Of a DNA stretch of 64,000 nucleotides, positions 11,681-23,989 are shown in pieces. The notes under the pieces are model-generated. The model did no database searches and was not told the origin of the DNA. It was given only the letters and a program-made list of their open reading frames with translations. The position numbers were made by a program, and so were the translations under genes. Each line of letters starts with the position of its first letter. The first letter of the stretch is position 1. Origin of the DNA: Ooceraea biroi (lineage: Eukaryota > Arthropoda > Insecta > Hymenoptera > Formicidae); the NCBI RefSeq assembly GCF_003672135.1, contig NC_039508.1:6820001-6884000 (forward strand), given 5' to 3'.

Positions 11681-13060
11681 ACTAATATTTCTGTTTTAAA
11701 CATGTTTACGAAGAATATCATTACTATATCAATTAGCAAATTTTACTGTATTTGTCACTACTAACACTTATTGTTGTACTCGATTAATAACATTTTCAAT
11801 GTATAAGTAAACCATAAAGACAAAAAACGAATGTACGAAGGCAAATGTTATATGTATGAGAATTAATAAAATCAATTAATACATTCGTTGAAAATAGGTA
11901 CAAACTACCTTGTTGAAATAAGCGAACAATGATTGCAATTGATATAAATTATGATTTCAATATTGTGACATCAGTATATCGTTACAAAATATCTTACTAA
12001 TATATATTAACAATAAGTCAAGAATCAATCACACAATATGTAATCTGTAGAATCAATCCGCATTTTTTGTGTAAATCGGAAAGTTCGACAAGATTATCGA
12101 AGCGTCAATATGAATCTGCGTCATTTAATGTCAAAGTGCAATATCGTGTTCATGCAACATCTTATTTATCGTGCGGTTTACAAAATAATCTAATAAAAAT
12201 GCGAGGAAAGACGTTCCAATGAATCGCAATAGTACAAAACTCCATTTATCGCCTTATCGATTTATCCCGTGTGATTTATATTTTTATATCATATATACAG
12301 TTGCTTTAATAAACAGTTGTGAATATTATTTTAACAAACATTTTATTTCTGTTTTCCGCATTAACCAAGAGGCTATTATAAAACCAACGGTACGAGAAAT
12401 TTAAATATTACTTTTTAAAATCATTTTAATAATTAAACTGCTAAAACGCGCGGTATTGATTAAGGTTTTTATTTTATTTTATTTTTTTAAATATAACAGA
12501 CATAAATTGATTATGACGTATGAAAAGAGGTCAGGGAGAAGTACTTTGACGTAAATTTACGAAGTAAAAAAATTCAATTTTAAGGGGTGGTGGAGGGGTA
12601 AGTAGAAATGCATTCATTTTTCGATACTTATTCGTACACAGCTTTGTAGACATAAAAAAGAGATGCAACTTTTGTATAAACTGTTTTTGTATATCTCTCA
12701 CCGTTTGGCAGTTATGTCGCAAAATGGAAATACCTACATTTTTCTTCAAGGGATGATTTCACCCTCTTGAACTGTAATTCAGCATGAAAAAAAAATAGTT
12801 TTATGTTACGGATAAACTACTCTATATGCACACAAAGTTTCAGAATTTTCTGAATATCCGGGTTGGCTAACCTTCCTTGTTAGCTAATTTCATTTTCACA
12901 TTTTAATCATCGGAATAAATAACGTTTAATTTAACGTGTCAAATTTTTCTCGAAAGAGATAAAAGTTTTTCGGATTGGTCAATTAAAATCGGACATCCTA
13001 TATATTATAGTCAAAAGTCGACACTCTGTATAATATAATAAGTTAGTGTGACATACCCTA
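11681..13060. other. AT-rich intergenic stretch with degenerate repeat debris, no gene
   Basis: No supported ORF. Around 12990-13035 two weak matches to the outer end of TA-CAGGGTG elements (CGGACATCCTATATAT and CACTCTGTATAATA) suggest old degraded copies. Confidence 0.4.
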
Positions 13061-13355
13061 CCCAGGCAGCACATGTTAGCCTAATATATGTTTCTTAGAC
13101 GTATCTAATGTCTAAGAAACATGAAGTGCCATTTGAGAAACGGTTTAAATAGAAACCGTTTCTAGACCTAAATTTCAAAAACTTATTTTTCACATTTTCA
13201 CAGAAACGAAAAATTTATTTTATTAAATTGATTCGAAATTATATAATTAATATAGAAAGAATAATAATTTATTAAGTTCTTCTTAATTTGTGAGTATTAA
13301 TTAGTTTACATCGTTTCAATGTACTCGATTATGGAACAAAAGACAAAAATCAACA

Positions 13356-13397
<42 letters not shown>

Positions 13398-14038
13398 TAA
13401 GTATATCCAGTAAGCAAAATGTGTGCAATCTGCCAGCAGATTGGCAACAGATTACTGCAGAAGTTGATAGTAAATTGGCATCCGTTATGTCCGCATTAGG
13501 ATAGTGATCTGACAGCAGATTGGCGGCAGAAACCGAGCAGGATCTGTTAACATTTGACGGCAGATTGACAGCAGAAACCGAACAGAATCTGCAGCTTTTG
13601 GCCATTCATATTTACGATATATTAAAGCATGTGTTTACTTTTAACACACTATAAATTGGCATTTTATATTACCATGTGTTAAAAGAACGCATTTGTTTGT
13701 TTGTTAAATTAAAGTACATTTGGCTTGGTGTGTCTTTCTGACAGTTCGTTGCATAATCTCTCTCTTATTGTTAATTATATTCTAATCTGAAGTCCGAATT
13801 TTGCTTTTGAACTTGAGATTGCTTGTGGCGTACGTGAAACTACATGGACGTTGTCCATGGGAGCCTCTGTGCCGCAAGTGCAAAAATTTTCAGAAAAATT
13901 AATATTGTCATGCCAAGGCGCGTATATTAACTTATATAACTGTTAGGCTAAATCTTAACATCGAGTAAGAACTCGACGTGTGCACCGCATAGCGGTGCGG
14001 AGCGAAAACACATATTCATAGCCGTGTAAATTTGAATA

Positions 14039-14224
14039 CCCATACAGCACCGATTAATACAGAAAGCTTTCAGGAAGGTTTTAAAATCATTTCAAGATTT
14101 CACATTTCATATGCAACATTTCTGAAAGGATTCCGCAATATGTCATATGAAATGTTGCAACAGAAATGTTTCTAAAACCTACCACATGCAATAAATTTGA
14201 AAAAATGTGAATATTGTAAAAAGT

Positions 14225-14266
<42 letters not shown>

Positions 14267-15066
14267 AGACCAAGTATTCGATCTTTAGTGAAGCTAACCA
14301 GTTGACAAAAAAATGCATTATCTTCACGTATCCTTTTTTTCTTTCAAATATAAGTGTTGGTTGAACAGAGAATTATATATCTATATAATTCTTTCCTTTT
14401 AATCAACTATTTGGAGGAAGAAAAAGGAAAATATATAACATAAGAATGGCTCTTTGTCAATGTGCCAACAATTCACGCTTTTTAAAGGGAAACTTGGTGA
14501 ATACTTGGTTTAGCTATGTATGCGTATATCTATATACATCTTATATATATTATGTATTTTTTTCATTAAGCATATTTCAGAAATCATATTTATTATATTA
14601 ATTAGATTGCAAATATTAAATAAAAACGTACAATAAAAATAATAAATACATTTTATATATAATTTTTATTATAACTTTTTAGTATTTGCAATCTTCTGAA
14701 TACTCATATAATAAATTTAAATATAATTTCTGAAGTATTTTCAATTTATTTTAATAAGAGCTTTGTAATTTGTGTGCAACATCATAGGAAAGTTTCAAAA
14801 TTATTTCAATTAACCTTTAGTAATATATCAAAAAGATTTCAGCTATTTTAATAATCTTTCGGCAATATTTCAGAAAGGTTGCGGATTGATCTATACCTTT
14901 CAGCAACCTTTCTATAAGGTTTTGAATGCAAGTGTCGCGGACATTTTGCTATTCTGAAGTTGTCTCATAACTGTTGCAGAAACATTTTTCAATGTTTATG
15001 AGATGCTTTCATCTGTCAGATAAAATACTTCTGAAATATTTCTGAAATGTTTTCGTGCTGTATGGG
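14039..15066. mobile_element. CCCATACAGCAC element with TTTCTGAAA word-repeat arms
   Basis: The ends are CCCATACAGCAC and GTGCTGTATGGG, a perfect 12-bp terminal inverted repeat, with TA outside both. The arms repeat variants of TTTCTGAAAGG and CAACATTTCTG (14060-14180 and 14800-15060). It has no ORF. It sits inside the 13061-15372 element and contains the smaller element at 14260-14520. Confidence 0.8.
14231..14520. mobile_element. (AT)n tract followed by a ~260-bp nested inverted-repeat element
   Basis: A TA dinucleotide run (14231-14260) adjoins TATACCTAGACCAAGTATTC, whose near reverse complement GAATACTTGGTTTAGCTATG lies at 14499-14518. This is a third level of nesting: this element in 14039-15066 in 13061-15372. 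Confidence 0.6.
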
Positions 15067-15372
15067 TACTGTCAAAAGCTGCAGATCCTGTTCGGTTTCT
15101 GCTGCCAATCTGCTGTTAGATTCCGCGCGCGCAGATCTTGCTCGGTTTCTGCTGCCAATCTGCCGTTAGATTCCGCGTGCGCAAATCTTGCTCGGTTTCT
15201 GCCGCCAATCTGTTCTTAGATTTTGTGAGCAAGCTTTGTTACATTTCTGGTACCAATTTGTCGAATTAATCGTTAATAACAACTTCTGTATCAAATTTGT
15301 TGTCTTTTGGCTGGCAATAGTTGATAGCAGATAGTTAGCATCATCTGCTTTCGGCAGACTTGGCTATCTGGG

Positions 15373-16142
15373 TACATAATTTTACACTTTTGAAATGCAG
15401 AGATTAATTTCAATAATTATATGAATTTTATCTTGGCAAATTTCAAAAAGTGTTGGATATATGGAGATTTTGTTTGTTATAATTACGTAAAAGCTATTTA
15501 AAAAATTTTTTCATTGAAAATGATTTATGTATCATACGTCCTTTTATGTGATGTGATGATTCTTTTGTAAGTGAAACAAAAAAAGTTGTACCTATATTTT
15601 ATTTTTAAATTTATGTTTTTATTTATACATTTACATTTCGCGGAAAAATAACATAATTATTGCGCGCGCCAGCATCGAGCGCGCGTTCGCATGATCGGTA
15701 GACAAGAGATAGAAAAGGCTATATATTGTTTTCTTCTACGCTAAACATTCGAACGTCGAAGCATCGGCCTGTTGATTGTCGAGCGCAGTGGAACGCGCAT
15801 GTTTGTACACGTTCGTGTATTATGCAGTCGGGTTTTCTTTTGTGTGTACCTAGGCTATCTTGCGAGTATCGGCGCTTTGGTTAATTGAATTATTAACCTT
15901 ATTTCCCATTATTGCCTTGAACAGAAAGCTGTTCTGTTCCGCAAAAAGAAGAAGAGTTAGGCTCGGGCTCGATTTCATCATCATCTCTCTCTCTCTCTAC
16001 AGAAGGTGGGAAAAGCCAGTTTATTAGGGTAAGCATTGTGTACTGATTTATTAATATATTCTAATTACATGATTGAGAATTTATTACCTAATTAAGAAAT
16101 TTATTTATTGAAACAAGTTATCTCGACATGAATATTCTTAAC
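15373..16142. other. Intergenic stretch, no firm gene
   Basis: Mostly AT-rich with a GC-richer part at 15660-16030 containing a CT run (15985-15998). The stretch 15900-16030 could be 5' untranslated sequence of the DUF4806-like region downstream, but I see no convincing start codon or domain. Confidence 0.3.
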
Positions 16143-16500
16143 CTATAAATATTGTTGCGTGTTCGGGCAGACTTCGGACATAACAATATCATATGATATT
16201 GTAAAGAAAGCAAGACAAATTAAATAAAGCAGATAAATTGTTTCAATAAATAAAATTCTTAATAGATAATAAATATGCACTATATCAAAATATAAGACGT
16301 GTACACTTTCGTCAAAAACAATTTCTTCTCCATCATGTTTATTTCCAAGACGTTCATCTCCAAGACGTTCACCTTGTAATATTGTACTAAGTTCGAAAAG
16401 TTCCTCATCAAGAGGAACTGAGTCTTCACGGCGCTTACATGACATTTCATTAAATACTTCACTTAGGCACTCATCAGGTACGGTTTTGACAGGATTTTTT
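16143..16500 (-). pseudogene. Uncharacterised coding fragment, minus strand
   Basis: An open frame on the minus strand from about 16500 to 16290 reads as acidic, protein-like sequence including KTVPDECLSEVFNE and EDSVPLDEELFELSTIL, with two copies of a short RLGDERLGNKH-type repeat. After residue VLYFDI it runs into AT-rich sequence. I do not recognise the family. It is divergent from the DUF4806-like region 100 bp to the right and may be a fragment of a transposon protein. Confidence 0.3.
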
Positions 16501-16613
16501 TATATTTACAAAATCATAATAGCACCGATTAGCATCGATTGCGAACAAACTAAGTTAGATTTTGTTATTTTTTCAATACTTTTATTTGTCTAAACGTTAC
16601 ATGTTCTTTTCAG

Positions 16614-17617
16614 ATTTGTTTCGTGTTATTATTACAAAATTAGGAGCATTAGAAAACTCAATGAATATACTTCTTCCAATGGTGAAGCAACTTATAGTAC
16701 ACTTCCGACTATCGAAAGTATCTCATATGGAAGGTGTTCCCAAACTTCCAGTTGACAGTGATGAAAATTTGGAAGAATTCGAAAGGTTTTTGGATACTAA
16801 TACAAGTTTTGAGTACATGGTAATTGTTATTACTGTTGTCCTCTTTATTTGATCTATTCATCAGTGTCAAATAGTGTTAAAGTTAAACTTTATGTTTCGA
16901 ACACTGAAATTCTAACACTACAATTTGAAATTCTTTCTTTTGTATTCTGATTATTATTTTTTATTGCTTTATGTTTTTCATATAAAACTAACACATTAAT
17001 TATCATCGTTGTTTGATAGGTTAATACTTTAAGCATATCAGGTGGCACAACTGTTTTTCAGATCAGTAGAAGGACTCTGGAAAGAATAATTACAAATTAA
17101 TTATGCTAGACAAAATAATTATGCTAGAAATTTTAACGGCAGGAAGAACACCGAAGAAATCTTTCAAGATTCTTAAAATAAAGGACTTAGTTATAGGTTT
17201 GTCTTGTTTTTTCTTCTTTTATAACAAATTTTATATAAATACTAATCATAATAGACAATACATACGATATTACACATGTTAATTTCTTATTGATGTTTAC
17301 ATATAAGTTTTGCGCTGAAAAATTATTTTCTGATTAAAGGTTCTTCCAAAAACTTCATTATTGTTGAATCATAATTTCACATGTTTATTGTTGTATCGTC
17401 TTAATTTTTAGTATTAATCAACATTTATCACATTTAATATATGGCATTTGATCATATGTAAATTTATCTCTTTTTTTTAGCTATTGTCAAGGCTATTGAA
17501 CCAAATGCTGCGATATATGATGTAGAAAAGTTCATAAAAGATTGGCTCAAATTGGCACCTCTTCGTGTAACCTTAGCCGATTCCAGGGCATTGAAGACAA
17601 ATTCAAGAAAAGTATAA
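16614..17617 (+). pseudogene. DUF4806-like coding remnant, three exons, broken
   Basis: Exon 16614-16819 follows a good acceptor (CTTTTCAG) and encodes a helical stretch ending LPVDSDENLEEFERFLD, the usual lead-in of the DUF4806 domain. It splices in phase to 17020, giving VNTLSISGGTTVFQISRRTL, the GG-containing core. The frame then hits a TAA at 17098-17100; the domain resumes in another frame (GRTPKKSFKILKIKDLVI) up to a donor at 17196. It continues from 17481 as AIVKAIEPNAAIYDVEKFIK, then DWLKLAPLR, and ends at TAA 17615-17617. The order matches DUF4806 proteins, which are numerous in ants and often repeat-associated; function is unknown. The stop plus frame change make it a pseudogene or a derivative with an altered exon. 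Confidence 0.6.
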
Positions 17618-18425
17618 TTTCTCATCGTTTCAGTTTCGATATTAATGTTTATTTTGTATTTACATATTTCTATCCATTCCATTTCAAGAATTTGAGATTT
17701 ATTATTTAGTAATTTGCAGGACAATTAGGAATATGTATTATCATAGTATTCTGCAATGTACTCGCACTCGCCACTGAAACGTGTTCTCATTGAAGCATTA
17801 AAATAAGTATATATCTCTTTACCACCTAATAATGTATCGCAAAGATGACCGATAATATAAAAGCACTGTTAGTTGTTTTGTTATAATGTTATGCGTAATA
17901 CAATTATGTAATTAAAAATTAAAACCAAAATCGATAAAAACTTTTAGTTTAAAAACATACATTTAAAACTTAACTTTAAAACTTAGTACATATATGTATA
18001 CGCAATGTGCAATATTATATACTTTTACACATTTTTAGTTGGCGATGTTTCTGATACTTTGACGGTGGTAAAAAGATATAACAAAAATTATATACTTTAA
18101 TACCATAAAAATATCAGTAACAGTTTAGCATTTTATTTTATAATGTTTCAGTTTTATATTATGTATTAGTTTAATATTACATTAACATTTAGTTTATTTT
18201 GTAGCTTGTGTGTGTAATGCTTTTACAACTTTTATATGCGTTAATTAATTTTATTTTAACGTTGTTATTTACTCTTTAAACATTAAGTATCACATTTATT
18301 CTCATTTATAATACTAAAACCATCGTACTTTTAAGTTGTACCGACATTTTCCTTATAAAACATATACAAAAAAACCTGAAGTTTTAGTACAAATGTACAA
18401 TTCTAAATTGGGTAAATCTACTGAT
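17618..18425. other. AT-rich stretch, nothing identifiable
   Basis: No supported ORF, RNA gene or clear repeat. Confidence 0.4.
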
Positions 18426-19280
18426 TAACGAACCCATCTCCTATCACCTTGTCCTTGACATATATTTAGAGGTCACCCTCCTGAGTGACCTTCAAAAGGT
18501 TTTAGCCGTCGGTCGGTGTTTACTAAACAGTTATTAACAAAAGAAGTTTAATAATTTTGCACAAATTTTCAGCTGTCCACGCGAAGCAAGGACTTGAGTT
18601 TGACATATATTACAAAGGTCACCTTCCTGAATAACCCGCACTAGGTTTCACCCTTCGCTCGTTGTTTGTTAAAAAGTTATTAACAAAAATGTTTAATGAA
18701 TAAAGCATAATTTTACGATACCATATACGTTTACGAAAGAGTATATTTGATGGAATTTTAGCTTTAAATCAGAAATAGATTTGGGTTAGGTTAGGTTAGG
18801 TTAAGTTAAAGCAGAGAATACTTTGTATTTAACTATTTGTGCTTTTGGTTACAGTGAAGAATACTTTGTACTTATGTATATTAAAAGAAACTATTCTATA
18901 TATTAACAATTCACTGCTTTAAATGACTTTCCTTTCTTCGTTCATATACATATTCGTCGTTTATATCTTTCAATATTCAATATTCTTTCAAAATAACTAC
19001 TATATTTTCGAAATTTCTTTTGTTAATAACTTTTTCATAAACAACGATCGACGACTAAAACCTAGTGCGGGTTATTCGGGAAGATAACCTTTGTAATATA
19101 TGTCAGTATCATGTTCTTGCTTCACGTGGACAGCTGAAAATTTGTGCAAAATTATTAAACTTCTTTTGTTAATAACTTCTAATAAACAACGAGCGACGGA
19201 TAAAACCTCTTCAAGGTCACTCAGGAGGGTGACCTTGACAACATATATCAAGGTCAAGGTCATCGGGGCTGGGTCCGTTA
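18426..19280. mobile_element. Fold-back element with ~270-bp arms and a TTAGG-type array in the loop
   Basis: The left arm from TAACGAACCCATCTCC pairs with the right arm ending GGGCTGGGTCCGTTA. Each arm holds two related blocks around AGGTCACCCTCCTGAGTGAC and TTGTTAATAACTT, so the arms are internally duplicated. The loop contains (GGTTA)n at 18783-18805, four TTAGG-type units. No transposase is present. Confidence 0.75.
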
Positions 19281-19578
19281 AAGTACATAATTACCAAAAT
19301 TTTTTACATTTCATTAATTTTAAATGTTTTTATGTATTTTTGTATTGCCACAATAATATGTCATTTTATTTCTGTTGTGAGATCTCATCAAACATAAAAA
19401 TGTTGGATAATAAAGATTTATCTAATCGTGCAAATCTTCTTAATACTTCTAATTGTCAAATATAAATTGTAACAATTTAAAATGTTCTCTCTCTTCCTCT
19501 CTCTTTATTTCTCGGTTTCATTCTATGAGTATAAAATGTTCCAACTTATATCTTAAATTGTCATAATTTATATTTCAA

Positions 19579-20935
19579 AATTAGAAGAATTATTTCCTTA
19601 TCATTGCGACGCTATCACGATGATTTCATTTAAAACAAGTAATTTTTAATTTTTTATATAATAGTTTTTGCGATTTATATTTTAATCGTAAAATAAACTA
19701 TTTTTCATGTATTAAAATCAGTTTTAATTCATAATAAATTAAATCGTGCATCTGTGAACGCACCTTGAGTGACAAAATCGCTATGCATGTGTATGTGCGA
19801 GCATACGTACGTGAGTCTGAAACTGATTTCGGAAAAGGAGGAAAACGAAACGTCACAATTCTAACATTCAGTTACAATATCTCAGGATAGACTGCACCAA
19901 TCTTATTCGAATTGGTCGCAATCGAAAGCTTGCATCCATATTATATTTTTAAAGTGCCGTTAGATTTTTAAATAAGGCTTTAGTTCCTGAGATATTTTAA
20001 TCAAAAGTTTGTTTGAAATGAATTTGGCATCAAATTCCGAATAAGCTAACGGTAGCGCTTGACGTTTATGCAATTCTTTCCGAGCAGTTCTGAGTTGTTG
20101 ATATCATTATTTTTTATATTGCCTAGAGTTCTCTGCTATTGAAAATACCGTAAACTCAGAAATGAAAAAGTTCTTTAACTGGGAAAGATTTTTTAACTGG
20201 GTCTATGAATAAACATTTGCAAAGGACTGTTCTAACTAACATGGATTTTGGATTGCGATATGGACTATCAATACATTTTTGCAAATGACCGTTGTAACTA
20301 TTAATATGTATTTTTGATTTCGCTTATGGTTTACTGATATACATTGAAGATGGTCTAACGAATAGACCGAAACGTTTGTTGATTGATTTGTACTCAAATT
20401 AAATTGTTATAATATATCGTTCAAAATTAGAAGAATTATTTACTTATCATTGCAACGCTATCACGATGATTTCATTTAAACAAGTAAATTTAAATTTTTT
20501 ATAGTTTTTGCGATTTATATATTTATCTTAAAATAACACATTACCCAAAAGTATTAAAATCAGTTTTAATTTATAATAAATTACATCATGCATGTGTGAC
20601 GGCAGCTTGACGGACAAAATCGCTTTGCATGTGTATGTCGAACATATGTACGTGAGTCTGAATCTGAATTGCATGGAAAAGGAAAATGAAACGTCACAAT
20701 TATAATATACGATTACAATATCTCAAGACTGACTGCATCAATCTTGATCAAATTGGTCGCAATCAAAAGCTTGCACTCATATTATATAATAAAAGTGCCG
20801 GTAGATTTTTGATTACGGCTTTAGTTCCTGAAATATTTTAATCATAAGTCTATGTGACCTGTCAAATGATATAAATTCCAGATAAGCTATACGGTAGCGC
20901 TCGACGTCTATGCACTGAACTTGGTAACGCTTGAT
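19579..20935. repeat. Diverged ~480-bp direct repeat flanking a hammerhead-like motif
   Basis: Units 19579-20060 and 20427-20935 align throughout (for example GCTATCACGATGATTTCATT, and AATTGGTCGCAATC, then GGTAGCGCT followed by GACGT), with perhaps 15% difference. The roughly 365 bp between them include the motif at 20344-20376. A terminal-repeat retroelement remnant is one possible reading; no coding sequence is left. Confidence 0.65.
20344..20376 (+). ncRNA. Hammerhead-ribozyme-like core, copy 1
   Basis: TTGAAGA, then a perfect 5-bp stem (GGTCT/AGACC) with a 7-nt loop, then GAAACGTT. The hammerhead consensus is CUGANGA-stem II-GAAA, so one core base differs. The short ACGU that follows could only form stem III as a dimer, as described for Penelope-like elements. 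Confidence 0.4.
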
Positions 20936-21733
20936 GTTTATGCAGTGATTCTCATTGTTCGGAGCTTTATTTTTTATTTTTATGTACTTGGCGTCGCGAC
21001 GCTACCGCGTCGCTTGATAAAGTACGCGATATTGTCCAATGTCAAATTCGAAACTTTAACTTCTGATTCAGTTTTAAATCTTCTTGTAGAAAAAAATTAG
21101 CTGCAGTAACATATAACGGATAATGGTACAATGACACTACAATATTCTTTGCATTGTCATCATCACGACACGAGAAATTGCGAAAGTAAAATAATGAATT
21201 TAGTAGTTCAACCAATAACTTACCTATCGGACATTTCTACTACGTACTTTTAATCGAAAGATTTGTATACACAAATATGTAGCATATATTGATATTTGAT
21301 ATATTACAAATGTTCACGTGTTTGTGTTAAACTGAATGCATTTCTTCAGATTTCGAATTTTAAAATATCATCTATTATGTGTTTTAGTAGTACCTATCAT
21401 CTACTAATAAAAATATGAATAATTTATTGTTAAATATTATTATTTGGAAATATAGTTTCTTTCTGATAAGGAGATGTATAAGTTAGAAATAAACATTAAT
21501 AATAAAATAAAAGTATTATATATAAAAATAAAGGTACTTTCGACTCTTTTTTAGTTTGTAGCATTTTTTAGAATTACTTTTAGCTTTAGCATTATTACGT
21601 TGCACTGGTTGGAGATACAGAAGTTGGATCCGCCGTTGAATCATACTCTCAGCTCAATTCTCACTTGAGTCATGATCGGTTGACAACGGAAGTGTAAGCA
21701 GGTAACGGTAACACTCAAATATGGGAAAGGAAA

Positions 21734-21766
<33 letters not shown>

Positions 21767-22095
21767 CGCGCGTGTGTGTGTGCGCGTAGAGTTCATGCTG
21801 ATAAAATAAGATTGCATGATGTTATGTATTATTAATATACATATAATCTTAGGGTATTTATTTATCACTAAAAAGACTATAATTGTTTATCTAAGGCATA
21901 TGTGTATATGTAAGATAAGCTTATTATAGGAATGGATTTCAATTAACACAATTTAACGAACTTCAATGATGTTGAGAAAAGAAAAAAGAGGAAGTGAGAA
22001 AGAAATTTAATTTACTTGACAATTTTAAAGCATTTGAAGCATTACCTGGATCGCAACTCGCAGTGTCATATAAGAGTCCGAAATGCAATCCTTAA
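20936..22095. repeat. Dispersed repeat pieces and a GT/GC microsatellite
   Basis: 20990-21100 and 21810-21880 match the repeat at 8948-9150. Between them is AT-rich DNA plus an alternating GT-GC-GT tract at 21735-21786, which can adopt Z-DNA. No gene is supported. Confidence 0.5.
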
Positions 22096-22376
22096 ATAAA
22101 TTTTTAAATTAGTTATTAATAAATTTAATAATTAAAATTATTAAAAGATTAATGAGACATGTAAAATTAAATTAATAAATCATAACGTAACACTGCGAAA
22201 ATTTAACATTTCGTACACATATTCTTTTATTTATTACTTTTGAATGAAAGGATATTTGTGTACGAAATGTTAAGTTTTCGCGGTGCTACGTTGTAATTTA
22301 TTAATTTAATCTTATATCTCTTATCAATCTTTTAATAATTTTAATTATTAAATTTTCGACGTTTAATAAATTTTTA
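22096..22376. mobile_element. ~280-bp inverted-repeat MITE-like element
   Basis: Arms of about 125 bp pair across a short loop near 22236: AAAATTTAACATTTCGTACAC on the left with GTGTACGAAATGTTAAGTTTT on the right, continuing outward through TTAAATTAATAAAT and TTTAATAATTAAAATTATTA. No ORF. Confidence 0.75.
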
Positions 22377-23989
22377 ATAATTCTTGTAATAATAATATAA
22401 TTCTTGTTTCAGAAATAAGTAGCAGTATGCAGTCAGTCACGGCAGTTAGGGTGAGTAAAAAAAAAGAAAATATTTTCTATATGATGATAAATATTTTATC
22501 ACACTAATCACATAGCACGATTCACTCTACTCTCCTGTCTTTAATAGTTAGAAGTAGAAGTTTTAAATAAATAAATTTATGCATATGCATAGCATTATTG
22601 ATTGATGAATGATATAAAACTTTACGCATCTTTAACTTTTAATCTAAAAGTCATATACATATTCTCAAATGAAGAATATTTTTCTTTCAATTAATTAAGA
22701 ACTTTGTTTTTTAAATTATATATATTTGTTATTGATTTATACCATTTCACTCAAAAATTTAATTCTTTATCTTTGTCATGCGCGTCATATTGTCTATAGA
22801 CCGAGATTATAATGGTACTTCAAATTTGCGGAGCAAAGTCATCATATGGAAATGCCATTTTTTCGCGAGTATCCTAAAGAACTACTGAGAAGGGAGATTA
22901 AAAATGCATCACATTTTTTAATAAATATAAACTTGTTTATTAAAATGTCTGTTGCAGACATATAAAAGTTATATATTATAATAAATAAATAGACATTAAT
23001 AACACATATAAATACTATAACATAATAGTAATAATATAACAAAATAAAATATTGTACATAATAAATAACTTAAGAATATAACAAAATAAAATAATGTACA
23101 TAATAAATGCTATTAAAATTATGATATTTTATTTAAATTATAATGCGAATAATTATAATTATATTAAAATTATATTCTTGCGATTTGTAACTTAATTTGT
23201 AATGTATATTTCATTATTTTTGATTGTAGCATACTGAAGATGGTCCAACGTTTGGACCGAAACGTTTATAACTTATATTTTTAATAATAAAGGAAGAATT
23301 TTAAGCACGTACATCCAGCTTTGCTCACAGCAGTTTTTTCTTTTAGTAAAATTATAATCTTATATGGCAAAAAGAATAAGAAATAATAAAAAAAAGATTA
23401 ATGAATAAATAATTCAATATTATAATCAAAAACTAAATGTATTATATTAATGATAAATAAACAATAAATAATATTAATAATGTTTATAATAATAGATTGT
23501 ACTATCTTAAACTTTAATTCATTAATACTCTTTTATTTCTTATATTCTCTAATTTTTTAATTATCTTTTGAAGTATCTTTTAAATTACATTGAGACTGTT
23601 AATGATATTTGTAATTACACGCAGATATACTAAATATATTTTTTGCCAATACTTAGAAAATACTTGATAGGATAGTCATCTCACTCACCCTTTTGATTTT
23701 TATTAAAACTCCAATAAGCAAAATCTAGTCTAAAAATTTAAAAAGTGAAATCTCTGTCGTTTTGTTACGTTATACCGTTTACTTTATACTATTGCAAATT
23801 AATAATGTATGTGTTCCAATGTTGTTAATTATAATAAATATATTAATAATAATCTAACAAATGCCAAACATTTTGGTTTACATTAAGTTTCCCCTAATAA
23901 TGAAGAAACCAATATAAATGAAAATAAATGATAGCTCTTGAGAAGAGTGCAATTTACCTTCTGTTTAATTAAACTTTCAAATTAAAAAA
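22377..23989. other. AT-rich stretch downstream of the mpaB-like gene, no gene
   Basis: No supported coding sequence. It contains the hammerhead-like motif at 23234-23266 and simple AT-rich repeats such as two near-identical AATAAAATA(T/A)TGTACATAATAAAT units at 23043-23107. Confidence 0.5.
23234..23266 (+). ncRNA. Hammerhead-ribozyme-like core, copy 2 (best match)
   Basis: CTGAAGA fits the CUGANGA box exactly. It is followed by a perfect GGTCC/GGACC stem with loop AACGTTT, then GAAAC and ACGTT. Only stem I and a closed stem III are not evident, which is typical of the minimal type I hammerheads of Penelope-like retroelements. Activity cannot be judged from sequence alone. Confidence 0.5.

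Larger units (their letters stand above)
13061..15372. mobile_element. CCC...GGG element with CAGATTGGC word-repeat arms, interrupted by a second element
   Basis: It starts CCCAGGCAGCACATG and ends GGCTATCTGGG, with TA just outside both ends. The arms carry many imperfect copies of one word: CAGCAGATTGGC in the left arm (about 13425-13600) and its complement GCCAATCTGCTG in the right arm (about 15070-15220). The inner arm ends pair directly (AATCTGCAGCTTTTGG at about 13587 with AAAAGCTGCAGATCC at about 15076). A GT microsatellite sits at 13359-13394. Element 14039-15066 is inserted inside. Confidence 0.7.

Noticed and set aside
18783..18805. TTAGG-type array as a real telomere or chromosome end
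   Set aside because: Only about four units, enclosed in a fold-back element with ordinary sequence on both sides.
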